Shown here: positions 29,601 through 39,028 of the stretch, in pieces | How the letters are laid out: the number at the start of each line of letters is the position of its first letter | Numbering within the stretch: position 1 is the first letter of the stretch | Source: Phocaeicola coprocola DSM 17136 | GTDB lineage: Bacteria > Bacteroidota > Bacteroidia > Bacteroidales > Bacteroidaceae | NCBI RefSeq assembly: GCF_000154845.1 | Contig: NZ_DS981428.1 | Coordinates: 35,962-99,961, forward strand | DNA: 64,000 bases | Reading direction: 5' to 3' | Notes under the pieces: generated by a model | Database searches by the model: none | What the model was told of the DNA's origin: nothing | The model's input: only the letters and a program-made list of their open reading frames with translations | Position numbers and translations under genes: made by a program

Positions 29601-29932
29601 ACTGACAGTCCCCTGCCTTGCAGAAGGAAACGAATATGCTTGCTGTTACGCTTATCGTATGCAGCAAAAACCGGACGGTCGCTTGTTTCAAGACGAAAAG
29701 GCGACCAGCTTCCGTACAACGCTCTGGTAAACCGGTTCTTCCCGTTTATACACACAAAATCGTCCCCCTCGGGATAATACTGAAGCGTACGCTCAGCCCC
29801 TCGTTTATGCTCATTGTAAGAAGTCGACTCGATAAAGTCGCCGATCTTTTTAGCCTGTTTGGTTTGTGCCGGTAAGGAAACAGTTCCCAGTGCCAACAGC
29901 CACACAAACGAAAACAAGTTTCTTTTATTCAT
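26669..29932 (-). CDS. Predicted (alpha/alpha)6-barrel glycosidase, DUF4450-like, in pectin PUL
   Basis: 1087-residue exported protein (signal peptide MNKRNLFSFVWLLALGTVSLPAQ). The N-terminal 250 residues are beta-rich (RALYGSWSPFRLET, LLQGRGLSVALDS) and resemble what is called DUF4450 in related PULs (from memory, tentative). Residues about 270-650 have the look of a helical toroid glycosidase: GQVWLHGAVGWRMPLSGWRAAYTGD, NLCYIDELLWHFNWTGD, WEKLNYDPDNDGLYDAYACIWASDALYY and STTNWLPYSWSINN. The C-terminal part contains Ig-like and beta-rich segments. Acidic residues in DPDNDGLYDAY and WASD are candidates for catalysis. The substrate is unknown; location implies a pectic side chain or backbone linkage. 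Confidence 0.7.
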   Translation of the reverse strand: MNKRNLFSFVWLLALGTVSLPAQTKQAKKIGDFIESTSYNEHKRGAERTLQYYPEGDDFVCINGKNRFTRALYGSWSPFRLETSDRPVFAAYDKRNSKHIRFLLQGRGLSVALDSIEFCEARYTAGRRTYLLKDAALGKGTLSVSVLAFPDADGAVWKFSAKDLAEDMVLRCFISEIRAKKLSRNGDMGADPPGCFEAPEKPQKQREYDLPLTDEAYLVLENLDLKLVPLDEGRRLYQKAEDARKALASRIRFTTPDPYFNTLGGALAVAADGIWDGQVWLHGAVGWRMPLSGWRAAYTGDALGWHDRARKHFDAYAASQVTDVPNTIPHPTQDSALHLARSVKKWGTPQYSNGYICRNPRRNNQMHHYDMNLCYIDELLWHFNWTGDLDYARQMWPVITRHLAWEKLNYDPDNDGLYDAYACIWASDALYYNSGAVTHSSAYNYRANKMVAEIARKIGENPEPYQKEADRILAAMNKCLWLSDKGHWAEYQDFMGHKRLHESAGVWTIYHALDSETANPFQAYQATRYVDTQIPHIPVEGKGLKDEGYATISTTNWLPYSWSINNVAFAEVMHTALAYFQAGRSDEGYKLLKSSVLDGMYLGDSPGNFGQISFYDAARGECYRDFGDPVGVASRVMIQGVYGILPDLMNDRLGIRPGFPSDWKKASLATPDVTYHFSREKDADTYQITQRFGKPLEIGLRIKAVREKVASVEVNGKKADWSLVDAASGSPELLVVASETENAEITIRWKGKPLQTLVAGELNVDAGGQISLRAPQGIQLCEIYDPQGVSASTTIEGNSYSTNINKGVEGHHTFFVRTRQGDMDWWQLVNVFIQSPYVAAREDFSEVNTSACRMIDMDKYLNDSVTSIFREQYFSPRSPYTTLQLPVQGIGEWCHPLLSASIDDSGLRNLVRDNRFNTSLGVPFRLMKEGNNIAFTSLWDNYPDSICIPLAGKASHAYLLLAGSTNHMQCHIANGVLKVRYTDGTYTELTLTNPDNWCPIEQDFYVDGKAFTVPEPRPYRLHLRTGKVSRDLGKELGITGVYGREIEGGAGVLLDMSLDPEKTLESLTLETLANDVVIGLMGVTLQR

Positions 29933-29956
29933 TTTTCAAATAGCTTTATTCATTCT

Positions 29957-30015
29957 AAAAAAATACAGATTAACCAGAAGTCATATACTCTTGAATACTT
30001 CCAGTTAATCCGTAT
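29957..30015 (-). terminator. Terminator of the 702-residue lipoprotein gene
   Basis: ATACAGATTAACCAGAAGT pairs with ACTTCCAGTTAATCCGTAT (16 of 19, one G-U) and seven T follow on the minus strand. The following 1087-residue gene is therefore probably under separate control or reached by read-through. Confidence 0.8.
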
Positions 30016-30036
30016 TCTCTAAACATATTCAATTTA

Positions 30037-32145
30037 TCATGGAAGTGGCTTCAGACCTTCCCAACGCACATTCCATTTACCATCTTTCGGAAATCCCGGA
30101 TTTACACCTTCAGAACCATCCCAACCGGCACACATCATCGCTACCGCAGTAAGCAATCCACCATTGCCTGGCAAATATACACGCAGACGTCCGTCCTGAT
30201 AGTTATGTCCGTTTACCAAATAAGTATTGGTACGCTTATCCATGAGCAAAGCCCCTACAGCCTTCTCAGGTTCACCCAGACGAGCAGCATCCATGGCAGT
30301 CATCGGATAGTCCCATCCCCATGTCTTGTTCCAGTTCCAGTTATCCCATACCCAGTTCAGCGTATTCTTCATATATTCAGGATTGACCAGCTTATTCATC
30401 GGCAAAATACCTACTGCTCCAAGCACAGCCATATGATCGGATGTAAAACGGATATCCTTATATGTATCGACAGCTGTTTCGGCGGCCAGATACAACTTAT
30501 CTTCATTGTAAGCAAGAGGAGAAAGCTTTTCTATCAGTGTATCCCATTCAGGCACACGCTCCATACCGGCACGTTCGCGCCAGGTCTGTGCAGTCTGCAT
30601 ACCGAACAACCAGTATGACAATTCAAACGGAGGATTTACCGTATCGGCAGCACGCAATGTTTCTTGTGCAGGAATAGCTCCTTTCAGAATATAGCGGTCG
30701 TGTTCCTTATCGTAAACAGCAAACGAATACATGAACTCGGCTGTCTTCTGAATCAGATCATTGTATTTCTTAATCAGTTCATCCGATGGATTGGCACGAT
30801 ACAGAAGCTCTGCCAGATAAATCAAATGTGGCTGCTGCCAGATAAGGAAGCTTCCGACATTGGAAGGTGCTTCCATTCCGCTAGGATCTGTCATCTTCAT
30901 CCAACGTATTCCTTCGAATCCTTGACGTTGTGCTATTTCACGGGCAACCGGCTCAGCCTGATGATACCATGCCAATGTACGGTCGAGCAGTTCAGGATGT
31001 CCCCATAAAGCGAATTGTGCCTGATGCCACCAAATCATTTCCATATGGAACTTGCCAAACCAAGAATTATAAGTAAGCCCTGTTTCTTGTGGAGGAGTAG
31101 AACCTGCACACTGAATTGCAAGCAGGTATTGACTCAAAACAACACGACGCTCCAGTTCTTTTGCTCTAGGATCGGTACAGAGAGAGAAATCAGCTACCCC
31201 ACCTTTATTCCAGAAGTTATTCCAATATTCGGACGAAGCCTTCTCCGCTTCAGCAAATGTAACAGCAGGAGTCTTGGATTCCTCCGGAGTAAACTGACAA
31301 GTAAAGGCCAGAACAGTATCAGCAGGTGTCAATACAAAATAGTTTTTACTCTTCTCTGCCAATGTAGCTTTTCCTTCCCAACGGATAGTTACATAGTAAG
31401 TTGTAGCATCAAGTTCACGCTTCAGTACTGCCGACTGCTCGTCTTGACTGACAAGAGTAGTAGTATGTTTATCGTTTGCATTCCAGTTACACGCATCATC
31501 ACAATGTCCACCTGTAGGATAAGGGAAATGGAATTTTATTCCAGGGTGTAACTGAGATGAAACACGGGCAGCAATCATATCATATTCCGGATGACAAACA
31601 GTCTGCACATAGTACGGAACGTCCGAAATACTGAAACTACTGCTCACCTCTCCATTCCACATATCCAGTTTATGCTGGATATTCTGCAACTGAGAAGCCG
31701 TAACACCCTCTTCCAGTTCCAATCCCACAATTCCCAAATGCAAACGATGAGGATTAACACGAAGCCAATTGGATGCCTCACGTTGACGTCCTTCTTCTTT
31801 AAATTGACAAGAATATATCTCCTTATGTCCACGGCCAAAATCGTATTCTCTCCAGGCATCCTCCGGCTTATATCCATCAGGGTTAGCAAAACTATGCCAG
31901 CCCCACTGACTCTGTGTTCCTAAAGGTACACCATTTTTATATACGTCGGGAAATGTTTGTAGTCCGGTAATATCCGTTGTAAAAGCAAACTCTCCATTAC
32001 CAACAGACAAAGATGCCAGTGAATCTACTGCCGTCACAGAGGGATTATTGCGAGTAACCAGCGCAGGACGGTCGATAGGTTCTTGTTTTTCAGCGCTGCA
32101 CGCCGCTAAAGTCAGGGCAGCAAGTGAATAAATCAGTTTTTTCAT
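30037..32145 (-). CDS. Lipoprotein six-hairpin glycosidase-like protein, family unassigned
   Basis: 702-residue lipoprotein: lipobox LTLAACS with cysteine near 16. The N-terminal 270 residues are beta-sandwich-like (SLASLSVGNGEFAFTTDITG, FPDVYKNGVPLGTQSQWGWHSF). From about 330 a helical barrel follows with LSQYLLAIQCAGSTPPQETGL, NSWFGKFHMEMIWWHQAQFALWGH, HDRYILKGAIPAQETL, FELSYWLFGMQTAQTW and WNWNKTWGWDYPMTAMDAARLGEP. The architecture recalls clan GH-L enzymes such as GH65 and GH95, but I do not recognise a specific family. Glutamates in FHMEMIWWH and IPAQET are possible catalytic acids (inference). It sits in the PUL as a single transcription unit and has GTACATT repeats upstream. Confidence 0.7.
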   Translation of the reverse strand: MKKLIYSLAALTLAACSAEKQEPIDRPALVTRNNPSVTAVDSLASLSVGNGEFAFTTDITGLQTFPDVYKNGVPLGTQSQWGWHSFANPDGYKPEDAWREYDFGRGHKEIYSCQFKEEGRQREASNWLRVNPHRLHLGIVGLELEEGVTASQLQNIQHKLDMWNGEVSSSFSISDVPYYVQTVCHPEYDMIAARVSSQLHPGIKFHFPYPTGGHCDDACNWNANDKHTTTLVSQDEQSAVLKRELDATTYYVTIRWEGKATLAEKSKNYFVLTPADTVLAFTCQFTPEESKTPAVTFAEAEKASSEYWNNFWNKGGVADFSLCTDPRAKELERRVVLSQYLLAIQCAGSTPPQETGLTYNSWFGKFHMEMIWWHQAQFALWGHPELLDRTLAWYHQAEPVAREIAQRQGFEGIRWMKMTDPSGMEAPSNVGSFLIWQQPHLIYLAELLYRANPSDELIKKYNDLIQKTAEFMYSFAVYDKEHDRYILKGAIPAQETLRAADTVNPPFELSYWLFGMQTAQTWRERAGMERVPEWDTLIEKLSPLAYNEDKLYLAAETAVDTYKDIRFTSDHMAVLGAVGILPMNKLVNPEYMKNTLNWVWDNWNWNKTWGWDYPMTAMDAARLGEPEKAVGALLMDKRTNTYLVNGHNYQDGRLRVYLPGNGGLLTAVAMMCAGWDGSEGVNPGFPKDGKWNVRWEGLKPLP

Positions 32146-32200
32146 GTATTCTTAATTTTATTTCTTTAAATTAATGTAGAACCTTGAATAATAGCATATT

Positions 32201-32258
32201 TATGTACATTGCGAATATAAAACATCTAAACAAAATCCTACATAGAATAATGTACATT
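32201..32258 (-). promoter_or_regulatory. Pair of ATGTACATT sites upstream of the 702-residue gene
   Basis: TATGTACATT (32201-32210) and AATGTACATT (32249-32258) lie 56-113 bp upstream of the start. They share the GTAC core with the sites before susC and the esterase/GH105 gene. Confidence 0.35.
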
Positions 32259-32324
32259 CTACTAGAAAAATATACAAATGCACGAATATCATACTCATTT
32301 AAATAAAAAATCCATTCAGATTAG

Positions 32325-33629
32325 TTAGTATTTCACCAAGCCATTAATATACAGTTCAATATTAGTGTAATATTTGCAAATCGTAAAAGATGAAGCATCA
32401 CCAGCATCCTGCGGATTTAATTTATGCTCTTTTTCCCACTTATCAGGCATACCGTCGCCATCACTATCCTGTAGAGGAGTACCTTTTCTCAATTCAGGCC
32501 AGCCTCCTGCTTGAGCGGGTGTGTCAATAAAGCCATTCTTTCCATATAATGAAATACCTCGTTTTATCTGACTCACTATTTCGCTGTCATAATTGTCACG
32601 TACCAGGCTGCAACCAGCTTGTTCCAATACTCTACGATATGCTTCCTGAGGTGTATCCTCCTGAATAGTCTCGTATGCAAAAGGAAGACTAACCAGACAA
32701 GCAAGCGAATCTTTGCCAAAAACACCTTTTCTGTTGTCTTGAGAAACTGCTACATTCTCTTCTAATATATTACCACTTATATAATATTTTCCTGTACCGT
32801 CTTCAGCTACATCCAACAGTTTATAAGGACATTGAGTACCAGGCCCTGGTTTATAATAGTTGGCTACCATATTAATTTCACCATAACGTCCGCCTCCATA
32901 AGCCGCCTTAAATCCCCAGTTAAAGACAACATTATTACGGAAATCTACCATTTTCGTGCTATCAACCGATGAAAATCTCGGATTACGACTAGAATGATTT
33001 GCCAATAAATTGTGATGAAATGTCGCTTTATAGCCACCCCATATACCTCCAAAGCCATGACATCCTTTGGTATGAACAGAACATGTAAGACTCTGGTTAA
33101 TCATGCACCACTGTACCGTCAGGTTCTTAGTCTTATAAATCGACAAACATTCATCAATCGACCAACTAGAGGTCAGATGATCCAGAATAACATGATGCTG
33201 TCCGTAACGTCCTCCACCTATACCGTCAGCGTCAGTTTTATATTTATCACCTACCCTGACACGAATATAGCGTATGATTACTTCGCTTGCATTCACAATT
33301 AAAGGATTATCTTTTAGACAAATCCCATCTCCCGGTGCGGTCTGACCGGCAATCGTAATACTATCATGATTGATACGTAGAGGAGTTTTCAATTCAATCG
33401 TACCATCTACATCGAAAACAACAATTCTAGCCCCGCTCTGCTCTACGGCTTCCCGAAAACCTCCCTTACCGGAATCGTTCAGATTAGTGACTTTTATCAC
33501 TTTTCCACCTCTTCCTCCTACCGTATATTTTCCATAACCTTCTGCTTCGGGGAAAGCCAGGTGCTGTGCTTGAACATAGCTAAACATCCCCAACAGAATG
33601 TATAGAAACCCAATTCTTTTAAAAAACAT
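32325..33629 (-). CDS. PL1 pectate lyase, secreted, with C-terminal calcium-type repeats
   Basis: Parallel beta-helix polysaccharide lyase, 434 residues from the ATG at 33629 (signal peptide FFKRIGFLYILLGMFSYVQA; an upstream ATG gives a doubly hydrophobic leader). Family marks: FPEAEGYGKYTVGGRGGKV, VTNLNDSGKGGFREAV, IAGQTAPGDGI, VIIRYIRVRVGD, VILDHLTSSWSIDE and NVVFNWGFKAAYGGG. It ends with DSDGDGMPDKWEKEHKLNP, an aspartate-rich segment of the thrombospondin type-3/calcium kind. It would cleave de-esterified homogalacturonan by beta-elimination, giving the unsaturated ends that GH105 removes. Without a lipobox it is probably periplasmic. Downstream of susD but behind a terminator. Confidence 0.9.
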   Translation of the reverse strand: MFFKRIGFLYILLGMFSYVQAQHLAFPEAEGYGKYTVGGRGGKVIKVTNLNDSGKGGFREAVEQSGARIVVFDVDGTIELKTPLRINHDSITIAGQTAPGDGICLKDNPLIVNASEVIIRYIRVRVGDKYKTDADGIGGGRYGQHHVILDHLTSSWSIDECLSIYKTKNLTVQWCMINQSLTCSVHTKGCHGFGGIWGGYKATFHHNLLANHSSRNPRFSSVDSTKMVDFRNNVVFNWGFKAAYGGGRYGEINMVANYYKPGPGTQCPYKLLDVAEDGTGKYYISGNILEENVAVSQDNRKGVFGKDSLACLVSLPFAYETIQEDTPQEAYRRVLEQAGCSLVRDNYDSEIVSQIKRGISLYGKNGFIDTPAQAGGWPELRKGTPLQDSDGDGMPDKWEKEHKLNPQDAGDASSFTICKYYTNIELYINGLVKY

Positions 33630-33665
33630 ATCTATAAACATATAGCTAATCAGAAACAATATTAA

Positions 33666-33705
33666 AAAAGGCAAGATTAGGGATATATCTCCAATCCTGC
33701 CTTTT
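33666..33705 (-). terminator. Hairpin between susD and the first PL1 gene
   Basis: AAAAGGCAAGATTAGG pairs with CCAATCCTGCCTTTT in all but a few positions; T-rich on the minus strand. Likely ends or attenuates the susC-susD transcript. Confidence 0.75.
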
Positions 33706-33724
33706 CATTTCTTATTTTACAAGA

Positions 33725-35692
33725 TTAATAACATGGATGCTGCTGACCTGCCAATCCAGGATTCACATCAATAATACTTGTTGTACTGAAGGGTAATATT
33801 TCAACCATATTTTTCTGTAATCCATAGAACATTCTGGTTATAAATGTATTATCTTCATACTCACTAGAATCAACATACAAACCACCTTTGCTCTTAATAG
33901 TATGGCAGCCAAACATATTCAAGATAGTATAAGTAACTGGAGTCAACTTAGTTCCAGCTGGAGCTGAATTTTCAGAGAAATAAACATTACCTGCTTCATC
34001 TTCGTAAAATTCTTTTTCCAAGAAACCTCCATTTACATTATCATTCAAAATATTCAGTTTAGCTATTTCATCAGCAGTTAGTCCCATAGTTACAAAATCA
34101 CTTTCTTTAATTGAAATATATGGCAATGCAATAGTCGGGTCCTGATAAACTGCCGTACCACCTTTGTAAGCACGATATACATCTACATTAGCATATTTAC
34201 CTTCTCTATTTGCCAACTGATACAATTTTTCTTTTTCGGCAGTAAGATGTTCATATAAGATACCCCAACGTGTCAAATCTGTTTTACGAAGAGACTCATG
34301 AGAAAGTTCCAATTTGCGTTCCTGAATTATTGCATTTTTAAATCCTTCATAATCAGATGGTATTGTTCCTATCTTACTTTCATCATATTTAAAAGCACGC
34401 ATACGTACCTGCTTAAACGCATCAATAGCATCCGATGTAGGACCATTATTTAACTCGTTTAAAGCTTCCGCATACATCAACAACACATCAGAATAACGCA
34501 ACAGCGGGAAGTTTATATCACGACGACTGTCGGAAGTACCTCTGCTCTTACACCAGTTAATGCGGTATTTACCAACTCCTGATCCTATATATGTATTCAT
34601 CTGATATGTACCGTCTGTGTACAAACCATAATTACAGATTGAAACATCGCGACGCTGGTCACCTTCATCAAATTCAAAATAGAATGTAGGCATTGTTATC
34701 ATTTGTGCACCGCCTTTACCAAACGTACCTCCAGAACCATTCGTCGGAATACCATTTACATAACCAGTACGAACATCCGAAGAATTTGCTCCATACCATC
34801 CATATTCCAACATGGTTTCTTCATTGTACTGTTTCGTACACAAATCACGAAAGACCTCATCATAATTATCCAAAAGTCCATTTTCTTTTTGAGTAATAAC
34901 AGCTTTACATGCATCTGCTGCTATTTGATACAATTCATGGATACGAGCTTTATCTTCACGTTGTGCAATGCGAACTGTAGAAGCATTATACGGAACAGTA
35001 CTCAAATCCCAGCGCAAAGAATATCCAGCAGCATACAAAGCAACACGAGCTAAAATACCATAAGCAGAATTCTTTGTAAAACGTTCAGGAGTTGAAACCA
35101 TTCCTTCACTTTGCCAAGGTAGTAAATCGATAGCTTGTTGCAAATCTCTGACACAATGATCGTAAATTGTATCACGGCTTACACGAGAAGAAGAGAAAGT
35201 AGTCAAATCGGATGTTGGAATATCAGTATACGGAACATCACCATAAAAACGTACAATATTCCAATATGCATATGCACGAATAGCCAAAGCTTCTCCCAAT
35301 AAAGAATTTAATTTTTTCTGCTCACTCTCAGCAACTTTCATCGAAGGAATATTCTTTATGCAGACATTCACATATTCAATAGCCTTATACATGTTTGTAT
35401 AGGTAGAACTCAACATAGAAGAAGTCGAAGTATAGTCATAATTAGAAACATTGTATTTGGAGTTTGTTTCCGAAGAACTAGCCTCATCTGTACCTTCCAA
35501 CAACTGATATCCCAGTTCCTGAGTATGAATATTAGGATATGCACCAACAACGGCCATTTCTGCACGACCAACTGTTTCGAAAACAGAAGAACTATCAGCC
35601 TTTGATTCTGAAGGCATATCCAACCAGTCTTGACACGAAGCGCATGTAAATAATAGTGCCGATACGCCTACAATATTTATTATCTTTTTCAT
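33725..35692 (-). CDS. SusD/RagB-family surface glycan-binding lipoprotein
   Basis: 655-residue outer-membrane lipoprotein that lids the SusC transporter and binds the glycan. Lipobox CASC near residue 20 is followed by QDWLDMPSESK, the standard mature SusD N-terminus. TPR-like helices follow: AEMAVVGAYPNIHT, MYKAIEYVNVCIKNI, SLLGEALAIRAYAYWNIVRFYGDVPYTD and FPLLRYSDVLLMYAEALNEL, then the VRMRAFKYD and IQERKLELSHESLRKTDLTRWG blocks that define the family. The length is typical (500-680). It lies 15 bp downstream of susC and shares its promoter. Confidence 0.98.
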   Translation of the reverse strand: MKKIINIVGVSALLFTCASCQDWLDMPSESKADSSSVFETVGRAEMAVVGAYPNIHTQELGYQLLEGTDEASSSETNSKYNVSNYDYTSTSSMLSSTYTNMYKAIEYVNVCIKNIPSMKVAESEQKKLNSLLGEALAIRAYAYWNIVRFYGDVPYTDIPTSDLTTFSSSRVSRDTIYDHCVRDLQQAIDLLPWQSEGMVSTPERFTKNSAYGILARVALYAAGYSLRWDLSTVPYNASTVRIAQREDKARIHELYQIAADACKAVITQKENGLLDNYDEVFRDLCTKQYNEETMLEYGWYGANSSDVRTGYVNGIPTNGSGGTFGKGGAQMITMPTFYFEFDEGDQRRDVSICNYGLYTDGTYQMNTYIGSGVGKYRINWCKSRGTSDSRRDINFPLLRYSDVLLMYAEALNELNNGPTSDAIDAFKQVRMRAFKYDESKIGTIPSDYEGFKNAIIQERKLELSHESLRKTDLTRWGILYEHLTAEKEKLYQLANREGKYANVDVYRAYKGGTAVYQDPTIALPYISIKESDFVTMGLTADEIAKLNILNDNVNGGFLEKEFYEDEAGNVYFSENSAPAGTKLTPVTYTILNMFGCHTIKSKGGLYVDSSEYEDNTFITRMFYGLQKNMVEILPFSTTSIIDVNPGLAGQQHPCY

Positions 35693-35707
35693 ATTTATAA
35701 AATGCTA

Positions 35708-38700
35708 TTAGAATGTTAAATTTACGCCAACAACCCAGCTCTTAGAACGTGGATAAGAAGAATTATCAATACCCGGAGTCAATGCACCACCTTCAGCAGA
35801 AACTTCAGGATCATAACCGCTATATCCTGTAATTGTAGCAATATTATTCAGTGTGCAATAAACTCTTGCATTATTTAATTTCAAATTCTGAATCCAAGCT
35901 TTAGGGAATGTATAACCTAAAGTAATCGTACTAAAACGTAAGTAAGAACCATCCTCAATATAATAACTGCTATGATCACTGATAGCTGTTTTATTATTCT
36001 GAGAAATATTCCACATAATGTCATCACCGTATTGTCCAGGATTCAATTCAGCCAAACGCACCAAATCAGTAGCTTCTTTACCGGTAGCCGGATCAATCAA
36101 TGTGAAACGATTATTCATTATCGCCAAAGAGTTCTGATTTGACAAATAAGGACCGATAAAGCGCTGAGTACTCATATTGAAGACATCATTACCAAATGAG
36201 AAATTCATAAATACAGATAAATCAAAACCTTTGTATCTGAATGTATTATTCATACCACCAGTAAACTTAGGTGCAGCGCTACCTATCACAGTACGGTCGT
36301 TTGTAGACCATACAGGATTTCCATTTTCATCTACTTCACCTGTTTGTGGAACATACTTAGCATCACCAGGTTTTACTTGTGAACGATCAAATCCTTTCAA
36401 TGATGGAACGCCGTCTTTTAACATATAGGTTCCATCTGGCTGTTGAACAAAATCATCTGTTGTATAAATTCCATCATATACTAATCCATAGAACTGTCCC
36501 AATGGTTTACCAACTTCTATCTTGTATCCCATGCGACTTTCATAATCTTGGATAAAGTAATTAGTTTCTTTATTACCGTAAAGTTCAAGTACTTTAGAAC
36601 GGTTGAAAGCGATATTAAAATCAGTATTCCAAGTAAAATCTTTCGTACGAATATTAGTTGTATTCAATACCAATTCTACACCACGGTTACGGATAGCACC
36701 AATATTCTGATACTGGTCACTATATCCTGTTGAAGTTGGAATCTTATTCTTAATCAAAAGATTTGAAGATTCATTATTATAGAAATCAACTGACAGATTT
36801 ACGCGGCTTCCCAATACCGATATATCCAAACCAACATTTGTAGTTGTTGTTTTTTCCCATTTCAAGTTAGAATTACCAAGTGTAGATCCCGGTACATAAG
36901 TAATGTAATCACTTCCATTAATACCATAATGTCCAGATCCATAGCTTGTAGCATACATGTTATTATCGATATTATTATTACCAGCTGTACCATAACCAAC
37001 ACGAAGCTTCAAGTTATCCAGAAAATCAACATCTTCTAAGAAAGCTTCTTCAGAAATACGCCATGCAGCAGATGCAGAAGGGAAAATTCCCCACTGATTT
37101 CCTTTTGCGAATTTGGAAGAGCCATCAGCACGTAATGTTCCAGTAAACAAATAACGTTCCTTAAAGTTATAAGAAAGACGACCAAATACAGATACCAAAC
37201 CTTCACGACTCTTACCAGACTTCCATGTATAAGGTTCACCCATGCTCACATCATTCAGTCCAAAATTACCATCTGTAAATTTACGGTACTCATTATCCAA
37301 ATTCATTGATTCTGTATACCAAGTTTCCTGACCTAACAATATATTAAAATCATGAGCATGGTCATCTAAGTCGAAGGCATAGTTTAATGTATTAGTTACC
37401 TGCCATGAATATTTTTCATCATTATTACGATAGCCGTAACCATAAGGACTCTGATTAGCATCAGCCTGACGAGTAGAACCATTATCCCAATAATCTTCCC
37501 GCACCTGCTGCCACATATAGCTGGCTGCAGTACGCCAAGTCAAATTCTTTATGATATCAATTTCGATACCAGCATTTACAGTAGCAAAACGAGTGTATTT
37601 TTCCTGATCAATTGCTTCATTATCCAGCAAAGGGTTATTAATATCATAATTATCTGCTCCTGGCATATCAGAATATGCTTCTGACAAATCTTGGCTAAGC
37701 ATCTGTTCGTTAGTAAACTGTACACCACCTGTAACCGGCTGCAAAATAGTTTGCTTCAGTTTACCACCCAAACTACCTCCACCTTCAACTTTAGTCATCT
37801 GAAGGCTAGAAGAAAAATCAAAACGAACTCCCTTCCATAATTCATGATTCACTTTAGCACGAATACTATTTTTCTGATAACCATGCTTTGCCATAATACC
37901 ATTTTCATCTGTATAATTATAGCTAATCATGTATTTTGTTTTTTCAGTACCACCAGTGATATTAACATTATGATTTTGTGTAATACCAGTAGAGCCAAAA
38001 ACTTCATCCTGCCAGTCAATGCCTTCACGACTTCCATAATTATCATGAATACGACTATATGCTCCAGTATAAAAATCAGCATCATTAATATTGCCGCCAA
38101 ACAAATTAGCAAAGCTGCTCTGATTGCTTCTCAATAACTGGAATTCATACTGATATTTCACATAATCCTCAACTCCCAGCAGATCTAATTTTTTGCCAAG
38201 ATGATCAAAGCTTACGAAACCATTGTAAGAAACCTCAGTCTTGCCAGATTTACCAGATTTAGTAGTAATCAAAATAACACCGTTAGAACCGCGTGCTCCA
38301 TAAATAGCCGTTGCAGAAGCATCTTTCATAACATCAATGCTTTCGATATCATTAATATCGACATTCTGCAAACCATTTTCCATCTGGAAACCATCAACAA
38401 TATATAAAGGTTGTGTTCCTTGAGTTATAGATGTTCCACCACGAACTGTAATATTAATTTCAGAACCTGGAGCTCCACTCTGCTGAACAATATTCACACC
38501 CGCAGCTTTACCAGCTAAAGCTTGCGCAGCCGTACTAACAGGTGACATCTTCAAATCATTCGCACCAACTGAAACAGAAGAGCCGGTCAAATCTTTACGT
38601 TTAACTTTAGCATAACCAATTGCAACAACTTCTTCCAACATTTGACTGCTTTCTTTCAATGTCACATTAATCTGTGTACGTCCCTTTATTGCTACAGTTT

Positions 38701-38950
38701 GTGTCTCGTAACCAATATAAGAGAAAGTCAGTTCTTTCGCCGATGCCGGAACAGACAGTGTGTAATTTCCATCCATATCCGTAATAGTACCAACAGAAGA
38801 TTGTCCTTTTATTGTTACAGAAGCTCCGATGACTACATCATTCACATCCCTTACTGTACCAGTAATTGTTTTGTTCTGAGCAAGAACATTCAAAGGAAAA
38901 CTTATTAACAAAATAATTAATAAGTAGAGATTTTTTTGTACGCTTCTCAT
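35708..38950 (-). CDS. SusC/RagA-family TonB-dependent outer-membrane transporter
   Basis: 1080-residue outer-membrane importer of oligosaccharides, powered by TonB. A signal peptide (about 1-25) is followed by a carboxypeptidase-D-like domain (ITGTVRDVNDVVIGASVTIK to about 115), then EEVVAIGYAKVKRKDLTGS and a plug domain (INDIESIDVMKDASATAIYG, GARGSNGVILITTKSGK), then the 22-stranded barrel, ending in SKSWVVGVNLTF with the terminal Phe typical of outer-membrane proteins. The substrate is inferred from the locus to be a pectic oligosaccharide. Upstream, at 39031-39070, are two 20-bp direct repeats that may bind the HTCS. Confidence 0.98.
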   Translation of the reverse strand: MRSVQKNLYLLIILLISFPLNVLAQNKTITGTVRDVNDVVIGASVTIKGQSSVGTITDMDGNYTLSVPASAKELTFSYIGYETQTVAIKGRTQINVTLKESSQMLEEVVAIGYAKVKRKDLTGSSVSVGANDLKMSPVSTAAQALAGKAAGVNIVQQSGAPGSEINITVRGGTSITQGTQPLYIVDGFQMENGLQNVDINDIESIDVMKDASATAIYGARGSNGVILITTKSGKSGKTEVSYNGFVSFDHLGKKLDLLGVEDYVKYQYEFQLLRSNQSSFANLFGGNINDADFYTGAYSRIHDNYGSREGIDWQDEVFGSTGITQNHNVNITGGTEKTKYMISYNYTDENGIMAKHGYQKNSIRAKVNHELWKGVRFDFSSSLQMTKVEGGGSLGGKLKQTILQPVTGGVQFTNEQMLSQDLSEAYSDMPGADNYDINNPLLDNEAIDQEKYTRFATVNAGIEIDIIKNLTWRTAASYMWQQVREDYWDNGSTRQADANQSPYGYGYRNNDEKYSWQVTNTLNYAFDLDDHAHDFNILLGQETWYTESMNLDNEYRKFTDGNFGLNDVSMGEPYTWKSGKSREGLVSVFGRLSYNFKERYLFTGTLRADGSSKFAKGNQWGIFPSASAAWRISEEAFLEDVDFLDNLKLRVGYGTAGNNNIDNNMYATSYGSGHYGINGSDYITYVPGSTLGNSNLKWEKTTTTNVGLDISVLGSRVNLSVDFYNNESSNLLIKNKIPTSTGYSDQYQNIGAIRNRGVELVLNTTNIRTKDFTWNTDFNIAFNRSKVLELYGNKETNYFIQDYESRMGYKIEVGKPLGQFYGLVYDGIYTTDDFVQQPDGTYMLKDGVPSLKGFDRSQVKPGDAKYVPQTGEVDENGNPVWSTNDRTVIGSAAPKFTGGMNNTFRYKGFDLSVFMNFSFGNDVFNMSTQRFIGPYLSNQNSLAIMNNRFTLIDPATGKEATDLVRLAELNPGQYGDDIMWNISQNNKTAISDHSSYYIEDGSYLRFSTITLGYTFPKAWIQNLKLNNARVYCTLNNIATITGYSGYDPEVSAEGGALTPGIDNSSYPRSKSWVVGVNLTF

Positions 38951-39028
38951 AGTTGATTAGTAATACATAAATTAATTATTAATTGATTTTTTTTACATTA
39001 CAAAGCTATGAAATCCACATAATTTATG

